This document shows, in pieces, positions 1-6,002 of a DNA stretch of 6,002 nucleotides. The stretch's first letter is position 1. Each line of letters starts with the position of its first letter. The stretch spans positions 1 to 6,002 of the forward strand of contig CAMLKQ010000142.1 in the NCBI GenBank assembly GCA_946480585.1, given 5' to 3'. Position numbers and translations under genes: made by a program. Below the pieces are notes generated by a model. It searched no databases. It had not been told where the DNA came from and was given only the letters and a program-made list of their open reading frames with translations. Source of the stretch: an uncultured Kangiella sp. (lineage in GTDB: Bacteria > Pseudomonadota > Gammaproteobacteria > Enterobacterales > DSM-103792).

Positions 1-2608
1 AGATCAACGCCAGCGACACCAGCGACAGCAGCGCGATCAAACGCGTTGCCTGCTCTTGTGCCTGGAACTGTCCTTCCAGCGCCATGCTGTAACCATTCGG
101 CAGCGGGTAGCGATCCATCACCGCGCGAATGTCGCTGACCACAGCGGACAGCGCGCGACCGTCGGTATTGGCCGAGATCACGATGCGCCGGCGCGATTGC
201 TCGCGACCGATCTGGTTCGGGCCGTCGGTTTCGCGGATGCTGGCGACCTCGGTCAGCGGCACATAGCCTTTCGGGGTCGCGATCAGCAGGCGCGACAGGC
301 CATCGGCGTTGCGGTAGCTGTCGTCGACGCGCACCACCAGATCGTAGCGGCGGTTGCCGTCGACCAACTGGCTGATGTGCTCACCGCCAACCAATTGCTC
401 GAGCGAACGCAGCACCTGTGCCGGCGACACGCCGAGTGCGGCGGCGCGGGCGTAGTCGAGCTGCACTTGCAACTGCGGTACCCGCACTTGTCGCTCGACG
501 CTCAAGTCGACCACGCCCGGGATCTGGCCCAGCTGCTCGCGCAAACCTTCGGCGAGTCCGCGCAGGCTGTCGAGATCGTCGCCGAAAATCTTGACGGCAA
601 TCTCCGCACGCACGCCCGACAACAGGTGATCAAGCCGGTGCGAAATCGGTTGGCCGATGCTGACGCTGGCTGGCAACTGCACCAGCCGGCTGCGGATGTC
701 GGCGATCACGCTCTCACGTTCCCGATCACTGTCTTGCAGGTCGACATCGATTTCGCTGTAGTGGACGCCTTCGGCGTGTTCATCCATTTCAGCGCGGCCG
801 GTGCGGCGACCGACTTTCAGCACTTCCGGCACCTGCAGCACGAGTTTTTCCGCCAGCGTGCCGACCCGGTTCGACTCTTCCAGTGACACACCCGGTTTCA
901 TCAGCAGGTTGATGGTGAGCGTGCCTTCGTTGAACGGCGGCAGGAAGCTGCGTGACAGGAACGGCACCAACGCGGTGGCAATCAGTACCAGCACGGCGGC
1001 GCTGAGCAACACCGATTTCGCATGAACGAAACTCCAGCGCAGCAGCGCTTCGTCACGCTGTTTGAGCCAGCGCACCAGGCGGCTGTCATCGTGCTCCGGA
1101 TTGCCCTGACTGCGGGCCGCGACTTTCGGCAGCAACCACGACGACAGCACCGGTGTCACGGTCATCGACACCAGCAGGCTTGCCAATACCGAGACGATGT
1201 AGGCAATGCCAAGCGGAACGAACAGCCGGCCTTCAATACCGGGCAGGGCAAACAGCGGCACGAACACCAGCACAACGATCGCGGTCGCATAAACAATGCC
1301 GGAACGCACTTCGACCGAGGCGTCGCGCACCACTTTCAATACACTGTCGCTGCCGCGCTGGCGGAGCCGGCGCAGAATATTCTCGACATCGACCACCGCG
1401 TCATCGACCAGTTCACCGACCGCGATGGCAATGCCGCCCAGTGTCATCGTGTTGATGGTGAGGCCAAGCCAGCTGAACACCACCAGCGTGACCGCAATCG
1501 ACAAGGGAATCGCGGTCAACGAAATGATCGTGGTGCGCGCACTCATCAGGAAGGCGACCAGCACGACGAGCACCATCAGCGCACCATCACGCAGCGCCTC
1601 CTGTACATTGCTGACCGAGGCTTCGATGAACGTCGCTTGCCGGAACAACACTTCCGCCGGTTTGATGCCTTCGGCCCGGCTCTGGTTGAACCGCGCCAGT
1701 TCGGCTTCCACTGCGGCGTTCAATTTCAAGGTGTCGGCGCCGGGCTGCTTTTGCACCGACAGGATCACCGCCGGCGCACCGTTGAAGCTGGCGTCGCCGC
1801 GTTTGGGTTTGGCGGCGAGGCTAACGTCGGCCACCTGCATCAGCAGCACCGGGTGGGCGTCACGGTGTGCCACCACCAAGCGGCGCAGATCATCCAGTGA
1901 GGTGTTGCGGCCCTGATGCCGGATCAGGTATTCGCGACCGCTTTGATCGAGAAAACCGCCGCTGGTGTTCTGGCCGAAGTCCTGCAGTGCTTCCGACAGT
2001 TCGGCGAGCGAAATGCCGAGCGCGCTGAGCCGTTGCGGATCCGGGGTCACCCGGTATTCGCGCACCTGACCGCCGATCGGAATCACTTGCGCGACGCCGT
2101 GCAGCGCCAGCAAGCGTGGTCGCAGGTTGTACTCGGCCAGTTCGCGCAGCTGCATCGCATCGACGCCGTCGGCGCTCAATGCGATCAGCAAGATCTCGCC
2201 CATGATCGACGAAATCGGACCGAGTTGCGGACTGGTGTTGGCGGGCAATTGTTCGCGCGCACTTTGCAGCTTTTCCGCGACCAGTTGCCGGTTGCGGTAG
2301 ATCTCGGTGCCCCAGTCGAATTCGACATAGATGACTGACAAGCCAATGCCGGAAACCGACCGGACCCGGGTGACGCCCGGCATGCCGTTCAGCGCCGATT
2401 CGAGTGGAAAGCTGACGAACTGTTCGACTTCTTCCGGTGCCATGCCCGGCGCTTCGGTCATCACGGTGACGGTTGGCCGGTTCAGATCCGGAAAGACATC
2501 CACCGGCAAACGCTGCAAGGACACAAACCCGCCGACCAGCAGCAAGGCCGCCAGCACCAGCACGAACAGACGCTGGCGCAGGCTGATGTCAACAATCTGG
2601 TTGAACAT
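1..2608 (-). CDS. Heavy-metal efflux RND permease, CzcA/CusA family (3' end missing)
   Basis: Inner-membrane proton/metal antiporter of the HME-RND family, the motor of a tripartite export pump. The frame is open from the start to the left edge (869 residues visible; the family is usually about 1020-1050). Visible parts: TM1 about residues 14-30, followed by the typical [15 protein letters not shown] segment; first periplasmic domain; TM2 about 342-356, TM3 363-382, TM4 388-410, TM5-6 about 437-492, TM7 532-551; then most of the second periplasmic domain. TM4 carries [13 protein letters not shown] with D402, D403, D407 and E409, matching the acidic proton-relay residues of the family. The missing part should hold TM8-12. 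I chose the ATG at 2608 over the in-frame ATG at 2614 because GGAG ends 6 nt before the former and touches the latter. It begins 11 nt after the adaptor stop. The CusA methionine triad is absent (N567, Y617, H661), so a divalent metal is a better guess than Cu(I)/Ag(I). Family assignment is very sure; substrate is not. Confidence 0.96.
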   Translation of the reverse strand, partial: MFNQIVDISLRQRLFVLVLAALLLVGGFVSLQRLPVDVFPDLNRPTVTVMTEAPGMAPEEVEQFVSFPLESALNGMPGVTRVRSVSGIGLSVIYVEFDWGTEIYRNRQLVAEKLQSAREQLPANTSPQLGPISSIMGEILLIALSADGVDAMQLRELAEYNLRPRLLALHGVAQVIPIGGQVREYRVTPDPQRLSALGISLAELSEALQDFGQNTSGGFLDQSGREYLIRHQGRNTSLDDLRRLVVAHRDAHPVLLMQVADVSLAAKPKRGDASFNGAPAVILSVQKQPGADTLKLNAAVEAELARFNQSRAEGIKPAEVLFRQATFIEASVSNVQEALRDGALMVLVVLVAFLMSARTTIISLTAIPLSIAVTLVVFSWLGLTINTMTLGGIAIAVGELVDDAVVDVENILRRLRQRGSDSVLKVVRDASVEVRSGIVYATAIVVLVFVPLFALPGIEGRLFVPLGIAYIVSVLASLLVSMTVTPVLSSWLLPKVAARSQGNPEHDDSRLVRWLKQRDEALLRWSFVHAKSVLLSAAVLVLIATALVPFLSRSFLPPFNEGTLTINLLMKPGVSLEESNRVGTLAEKLVLQVPEVLKVGRRTGRAEMDEHAEGVHYSEIDVDLQDSDRERESVIADIRSRLVQLPASVSIGQPISHRLDHLLSGVRAEIAVKIFGDDLDSLRGLAEGLREQLGQIPGVVDLSVERQVRVPQLQVQLDYARAAALGVSPAQVLRSLEQLVGGEHISQLVDGNRRYDLVVRVDDSYRNADGLSRLLIATPKGYVPLTEVASIRETDGPNQIGREQSRRRIVISANTDGRALSAVVSDIRAVMDRYPLPNGYSMALEGQFQAQEQATRLIALLSLVSLALI

Positions 2609-2614
2609 GGACAT

Positions 2615-2618
2615 CTCC
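2615..2618 (-). promoter_or_regulatory. Ribosome binding site of the RND permease gene
   Basis: GGAG on the minus strand lies in the 11-nt gap between the adaptor stop and the permease start. It is 6 nt from the ATG at 2608 and directly abuts the in-frame ATG at 2614, so it decides for 2608. Confidence 0.75.
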
Positions 2619-2619
2619 G

Positions 2620-4308
2620 TCAGCGGATTTGCTGCAACAGCGAGGCGCCGCTGATGACGACGCGATCACCGTCATGCAGACCGTCACTGACCAGCGCGCG
2701 GTTGTCCGGCAGCGGTTCGCTCACGACGGCGACCAGCTTGAATTGTTCCGGCGCGATCTTGACCAGCACCGTCGGCCGGCCGTCATCGCCACGCAGCAGC
2801 GCGGATTGCGAAACGGATGCGCCGCGTTGCTGATCGCTGCTTTGCGCCAACACGGTGCCGATGGCACCGGTGGCGAGCTCGCGGGCATTGCCGACCACCT
2901 GAAATTGCACCGGTACGGCCTGATCGCGCAGCTTGCGACCGACGCCGAGCAATTTGAGCGGATACTCTTTGCCGTTGTGGACAAATACTGCCTGTTGCAC
3001 CGAACGCAGGTAACGGTCGTCGTAGGCGGCCGCTTCCACCGCCAAGGTGTCATTGCTGATGATTTCGAACACGGTGTTGCCGGCTTCCACCTGTGCGCCG
3101 GCAATCACGCTTGCATCGCTGATGACGCCACTGATCGGCGCACGCAGCGGCAGCTTGGCGTGCAGCGACGCCTGCAAGGCATCGCGCTGGGCGCGCAGGC
3201 CGGCCACTTCGACTTCGGCTTGATCGAGTTCACGGCGCGGCACGCTGTCGCGAATGCCTTGCAAGCGCTGCCAGCGTTTTTCCGCCGCCGCCAGCGACGC
3301 TTCGACCCGGGCCAGCTCGCCGGTCATGTTGGCGCGCTCGCTCTGATCCAGTACCGGCTCCAGCAGGGCCAGCACCTCACCGGTTTTGACGACACTGCCG
3401 AGCGTTGGCAGGCGTTTGCCGGCTGGCAGCAAGCGACCGGTTTGCGGCGCTTGCACCAGGCCGCTGCCATTCGGATCGGCAATGACCTGACCGTTCAAAC
3501 GCAAGCTGATCGCGTGTTCGCCGATGGCGATTTGTTCGGTGCGGACATTGAGCAGCCGCTGCACCGATTTCGGCACAAACAAACTGCCGTCCGGCAACCG
3601 GCGCGGTGCATCGCCGTTGGCAATGGCGACCGGTTCGGCTGCTTCGCCGTGACTGTGGCCATCGCTGTGATCACCGCCGGCGTGAGCGTTGTGGCTGGCG
3701 AGCGTAGGCAACAACACGGCGAGCAACATCAATGCGACGCCATATTTACGCCGACGATACTGCCACAGTGCCAGTGCAGCGGCCGGCAACACCAGCAGCG
3801 ACCACCACCAGCGTGACGCATGCGCGTGCTCGCTGTCGGCATGTTCCGGAATCACCAGCTCACCGCTCAGCAAATCCGCGCCATCGTCAGTGATCACGGT
3901 CAGCACTACCGCATGGCTACCGTGTGCCAGTGGCGAGGCGAGTGCGGCTTGATAGGTGCCGGTTTCAACGGTGCTCAGCGCCAGCGTGTTGTCACCGAGT
4001 TGCAACTGCAAGCTTGCTTGCAAGGGCGCATTGCTGGCGCTGTCATCCAGCCAGAGCGTCAGCTGCTGATCACTGGCGGCGAGCACGGCTTCGGCGAATT
4101 CGCCTTGCAAGGTCGCGCGCGCTGCGCCGGGCTGCGGCGCGAGGGCGGCCGGTGCGTCGTGGCTGTGTTCTTCGCCGCCATGGCCGTGCACCGTGAGTGG
4201 CAGTACCGCCACACAGAAGCCGATTACGGCAGCGATACCCGCCGCCGGCACTGCGAAAAGGGTTTTCATCGTGAGTCGATTCCACACAAAAGACGAATGG
4301 CGTGTCAT
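2620..4308 (-). CDS. RND efflux periplasmic adaptor (membrane fusion protein) with N-terminal Ig-like and membrane extension
   Basis: CzcB/CusB-type adaptor that links the RND pump to the outer-membrane duct. It has 562 residues, against roughly 400-520 for relatives. Order of parts: hydrophobic signal segment about 18-40; His patch [11 protein letters not shown] (41-51); a beta-rich, probably Ig-like domain about 65-155; His patch near 156-163; membrane segment 167-182; basic YRRRKYG (184-190); second hydrophobic stretch 190-204 ending in AHA; His patch [12 protein letters not shown] (211-222); then the adaptor proper: barrel-sandwich half about 268-320, alpha-helical hairpin 320-385, the [12 protein letters not shown] lipoyl half-motif 387-398, beta-barrel about 420-490, and a membrane-proximal domain to the end. 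No CusF-like C-terminal domain is present. The start at 4308 overlaps the upstream stop as ATGA and has AGGTG 7 nt upstream; an in-frame ATG at 4269 (MKTLF...) would give a more classical signal peptide and remains possible. The N-terminal module has no function I can name; His patches suggest metal binding (inference). Confidence 0.94.
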   Translation of the reverse strand: MTRHSSFVWNRLTMKTLFAVPAAGIAAVIGFCVAVLPLTVHGHGGEEHSHDAPAALAPQPGAARATLQGEFAEAVLAASDQQLTLWLDDSASNAPLQASLQLQLGDNTLALSTVETGTYQAALASPLAHGSHAVVLTVITDDGADLLSGELVIPEHADSEHAHASRWWWSLLVLPAAALALWQYRRRKYGVALMLLAVLLPTLASHNAHAGGDHSDGHSHGEAAEPVAIANGDAPRRLPDGSLFVPKSVQRLLNVRTEQIAIGEHAISLRLNGQVIADPNGSGLVQAPQTGRLLPAGKRLPTLGSVVKTGEVLALLEPVLDQSERANMTGELARVEASLAAAEKRWQRLQGIRDSVPRRELDQAEVEVAGLRAQRDALQASLHAKLPLRAPISGVISDASVIAGAQVEAGNTVFEIISNDTLAVEAAAYDDRYLRSVQQAVFVHNGKEYPLKLLGVGRKLRDQAVPVQFQVVGNARELATGAIGTVLAQSSDQQRGASVSQSALLRGDDGRPTVLVKIAPEQFKLVAVVSEPLPDNRALVSDGLHDGDRVVISGASLLQQIR

Positions 4309-5513
4309 GGCAGGACACCTTCGGCGAGGAGCAGCCGGGCGAGCGCATCGCGCTGCTGCTGTTTGGCCAGTGACAGGCTTTCGTGGCTGTCGAACAGGCG
4401 CTGTTGCTGACGCAGCAATTCGGCCAGTGGCAATTCACCGGCAGCGAACGCTGCCTGCGCGTGCTGCCAACTTTGTTCGTTCAGTTGCTGCTGTTGTTCC
4501 GCCAGTTCACGCTGCTGCTGGCTGCGCTGGTAATGGCGCCGGGCTTGCGCCTGTTCCTGCTGCAAACGCTGACGCAGTTGCTGTGCTTCGGCTTCGGCGC
4601 TGAGCCGCTCAGCGTCGGCGCGGGCAGCGGCCTGCTCGCGCTGGCTGCCGGCAAACAGCGGCACGCTGAGCCGGATGCCGGCGCTGTCGATCTGCTCGTC
4701 GAGCAGCGGATCGTCTTCGCGCTTCATCAGCAGGCTGAGTTCGGCATCGCCGCTGTAGCGGCGATCCAGCCGTGCTTGCGCGGCGGCGGCGTGGGCAGTG
4801 GCGAGTGCTTGCTGCAATTGCGGATGCAGATCGATGGCACCGCTGACCGGCACCACATCGGCTTCGAGTTGCTCGGGAAAGCCGGGCCGATCACCGACCC
4901 GCAATTGCCAGGCATTGCGTGCTTCTTCGGCGCGCTGTTCGGCATCGAGCAGCGCGGCGTTGGCGGCCAGGGTTTCGCTGCCGGCGAGCAGCGCGTCGGT
5001 GCGGGCGAGTTCACCGGCCTCGACTTTGGCGCGAACATCGCGCTCCAGTGCCTGTGCCACGTTGAGCCGTTGCTGACTCAGCTGCAGGGCGTCGTCGCGG
5101 TAGCGCCGTTCGCTGTCGACATTGAGCAGTTCGGCGGCCAGTGTCAGCCGCAGCCAGCGCGCTTGCGCGTTCACCGCCTGCGCGCTGGCGTCGGCCTGCT
5201 GCTGGCGTTCGGCGCGCTGGCGGGCGAGCGGCAAGGCCAGCTCCAGTTCGGTTTCGCGGGCGGCGCCGTCGCGCTCATCGAGTCGCGAAATCGCTAGCGT
5301 GGGCGCATCGGCCAGCCAGCCATCGGCACGCGCCTGGCCGGCGCGCGCTGCGTCGGCGTTGGCGGCGAGTGCCTGCGCCTGCGGGTGACGCTGCCAATAG
5401 GCATCGAGCGCGGTTTGCAACGCGTTGCCGGCGGCGGCGGGAGTCAGTAGAGCGCACAGCAGGGCGGCGAACGTGCGCCCCACGCTTGCGCGGGAAAGAA
5501 CAGGCAAAACCAT
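4305..5513 (-). CDS. Outer-membrane factor, TolC/CzcC family
   Basis: Outer-membrane channel of the tripartite pump; family members form a trimeric beta-barrel plus a long alpha-helical periplasmic tunnel. The protein has 402 residues, on the short side (CzcC is about 420, CusC and TolC about 460-490). A signal peptide is visible (about 1-28, ending PAAA), without a lipobox, since the only Cys nearby (C20) is preceded by Leu-Leu. The internal duplication typical of the family can be seen: ELELALPLARQRAER (89-103) against GIRLSVPLFAGSQRE (279-293), and EAGELARTDALLAG (165-178) against FAAGELPLAELLRQQ (356-370). The helices are very rich in Gln, Ala, Arg and Glu, as expected for coiled coils. 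I chose the ATG at 5513 because GAGG lies 5 nt upstream; the frame could be extended to a TTG at 5531, but that has no comparable ribosome site. The stop overlaps the adaptor start by 4 nt. It lies 96 nt downstream of the small His/Cys protein. Confidence 0.93.
   Translation of the reverse strand: MVLPVLSRASVGRTFAALLCALLTPAAAGNALQTALDAYWQRHPQAQALAANADAARAGQARADGWLADAPTLAISRLDERDGAARETELELALPLARQRAERQQQADASAQAVNAQARWLRLTLAAELLNVDSERRYRDDALQLSQQRLNVAQALERDVRAKVEAGELARTDALLAGSETLAANAALLDAEQRAEEARNAWQLRVGDRPGFPEQLEADVVPVSGAIDLHPQLQQALATAHAAAAQARLDRRYSGDAELSLLMKREDDPLLDEQIDSAGIRLSVPLFAGSQREQAAARADAERLSAEAEAQQLRQRLQQEQAQARRHYQRSQQQRELAEQQQQLNEQSWQHAQAAFAAGELPLAELLRQQQRLFDSHESLSLAKQQQRDALARLLLAEGVLP
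4316..4320 (-). promoter_or_regulatory. Probable weak ribosome binding site of the adaptor gene
   Basis: AGGTG on the minus strand lies 7 nt before the ATG at 4308, inside the last codons of the outer-membrane factor gene. Together with the ATGA stop/start overlap (4305-4308) it suggests translational coupling. The alternative start at 4269 has only a GGA 11 nt upstream. Confidence 0.5.
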
Positions 5514-5609
5514 GACAGCCTCGTCAATCAATCAGGACAGGGCGTGCGCCACACTGCGGCTATCAGGTAAACCTCAAGCAGCCGACAGCACGGCACACAC
5601 GGCACCGGA
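5514..5609 (-). other. 96-nt intergenic gap between the small protein and the outer-membrane factor gene
   Basis: This is the only real non-coding gap in the window. Apart from the GAGG site I see no strong hairpin with a T-run, so no clear intrinsic terminator, and no convincing -35/-10 pair or MerR-type dyad. The simplest reading is read-through from the small gene into the pump operon, with the promoter upstream of the right edge; a weak internal promoter cannot be excluded. Confidence 0.45.
5519..5522 (-). promoter_or_regulatory. Ribosome binding site of the outer-membrane factor gene
   Basis: GAGG on the minus strand, 5 nt before the ATG at 5513. It supports this start over the upstream in-frame TTG at 5531, because the site would lie inside the coding sequence if TTG were used. 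Confidence 0.7.
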
Positions 5610-6002
5610 TCAAAGCGAGTAGGTTCGGGGGGGACGGTTCAGATCGAGCGAGAAGCCGGCGCGCTGACCGGCGTTGGCACTGAGCGGATGCTCGGCACCG
5701 GGGCGTACGTGCTGCTGCGGCAGCGCGGTGAGCACCACGGCCGAGCAATGTTCATCGCATTGGCCGCAATGTTGGCAATTGTGTTCCGTGTTGTTGCTGT
5801 CAGGCACGCTGACATCGCCGTGCTGGTGTTCGCTCGCCGTGCTGTCGTGCTCGGCGGCCATCATTTGATGGTGGTCATGATGACCGGCAGCCATGGTGTC
5901 CGCGTGAGCCGCTGCGGAAAGGCTGGTCACCGCCGGCGTGCCGGTAGCGGTGCCGGCGCAGGCCAGCGCATGCGGCAGCGCCGCGCTCAGGCGCGGTGCC
6001 AG
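5610..6002 (-). CDS. Small His/Met/Cys-rich, probably exported, metal-associated protein (5' end missing; CopL/DUF2946-like)
   Basis: The frame is open from the right edge to a TGA at 5610-5612 (130 residues visible). Numbering from a GTG codon at 5930, residues 13-37 form a His/Met-rich stretch beginning MAAGHHDHHQMMAAEH, residues 52-62 hold the cluster C-x2-C-x2-C-x3-C (C52, C55, C58, C62), and the tail contains LNRPPRTYSL. A His-rich segment, then a Cys cluster, then an RPPR-type tail is how I remember small CopL/DUF2946-like proteins beside copper and heavy-metal resistance genes; the match is from memory and approximate. No ribosome site precedes the GTG at 5930 or the ATG at 5894, and the frame continues upstream with Ala/Leu-rich residues, so the true start and probable signal peptide lie outside the window. 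It reads in the same direction as the pump operon and ends 96 nt before the outer-membrane factor. Likely role: periplasmic metal binding or support of metal sensing (inference). Confidence 0.72.
   Translation of the reverse strand: MAPRLSAALPHALACAGTATGTPAVTSLSAAAHADTMAAGHHDHHQMMAAEHDSTASEHQHGDVSVPDSNNTEHNCQHCGQCDEHCSAVVLTALPQQHVRPGAEHPLSANAGQRAGFSLDLNRPPRTYSL

Noticed and set aside
56..2654. Long plus-strand reading frames (56-886, 1022-1900, 1916-2338, 2331-2654 and others)
   Set aside because: They lie antisense to the RND permease, whose minus-strand frame encodes a clear family protein throughout. Their products are low-complexity (His, Gln, Arg, Ala) and typical of shadows in high-GC genes.
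2721..5038. Shorter minus-strand frames at 2721-3104, 4070-4438 and 4727-5038
   Set aside because: They overlap the adaptor and outer-membrane factor in other frames and show Arg/Pro/Ser-rich out-of-frame composition.
2629..5297. Plus-strand frames of 395 aa (2629-3816), 196 aa (3820-4410) and 304 aa (4383-5297)
   Set aside because: They are antisense to the adaptor and outer-membrane factor, and no known domain or motif is visible in them. GC-rich codon bias keeps the opposite strand free of stops.
5440..5513. Lipoprotein signal at C20 of the outer-membrane factor
   Set aside because: The residues before the Cys are Leu-Leu, and position -1 should be Gly, Ala or Ser, so it is not a lipobox.
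5514..5609. Possible promoter (TTGAGG on the minus strand) or MerR-type operator before the outer-membrane factor gene
   Set aside because: No -10-like hexamer occurs at 16-18 nt and no inverted repeat of the expected form is present, so I do not call a promoter or operator.
5563..5748. 61-aa minus-strand frame next to the gap
   Set aside because: It overlaps the small His/Cys gene in another frame and its product is Arg/Ala-rich without any motif. The frame with the His and Cys clusters is far more convincing.
1..6002. tRNA or rRNA genes, CRISPR arrays, insertion sequences, attachment sites, riboswitches
   Set aside because: I saw no regularly spaced repeats, terminal inverted repeats, transposase motifs or RNA gene signatures; nearly the whole window is coding on the minus strand.

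Overview
The window is a piece of a high-GC proteobacterial chromosome or plasmid. GC looks around 60% or more by eye, third codon positions are mostly G or C, and the tripartite metal-efflux layout is typical of Gram-negative bacteria. A gamma- or betaproteobacterium is most likely, but I cannot name a genus. All genes that I accept lie on the minus strand and are read from right to left.

Layout in transcription order: (1) 6002-5610, the 3' part of a small secreted-type protein rich in His and Met with a C-x2-C-x2-C-x3-C cluster, resembling the CopL/DUF2946 kind of small proteins found next to copper and heavy-metal genes; its start lies beyond the right edge. (2) 5609-5514, a 96-nt gap with no convincing promoter or terminator. 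(3) 5513-4305, an outer-membrane factor of the TolC/CzcC type. (4) 4308-2620, a periplasmic adaptor (membrane fusion protein, CzcB/CusB type) with an unusual N-terminal extension of about 210 residues. (5) 2608-1, an RND inner-membrane pump of the heavy-metal (CzcA/CusA) class, cut off by the left edge after 869 residues, so about 150-200 C-terminal residues are missing.

Genes 3-5 are tightly packed: a 4-nt ATGA overlap, then an 11-nt gap. They almost certainly form one operon encoding a complete trans-envelope pump. The RND protein uses the proton gradient to drive substrate export, the adaptor bridges the periplasm, and the outer-membrane factor forms the exit duct. The small His/Cys protein upstream is probably a periplasmic metal-binding accessory.

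The most interesting point is substrate. The pump lacks the three methionines that bind Cu(I)/Ag(I) in E. coli CusA and carries Asn, Tyr and His at the equivalent places, next to a His/Glu/Asp-rich segment. The adaptor carries three His-rich patches rather than Met motifs. This favours a divalent metal (Zn, Co, Cd, Ni or Cu(II)) over Cu(I)/Ag(I), although naming by overall similarity could suggest CusA. The second interesting point is the adaptor architecture: signal sequence, Ig-like domain, membrane segment, and then what looks like a second internal signal peptide before the adaptor proper. I found no RNA genes, CRISPR, insertion sequences or long repeats. The long plus-strand reading frames are antisense shadows of these genes. 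This is a recognisable efflux operon and I see no wholly new system in it.
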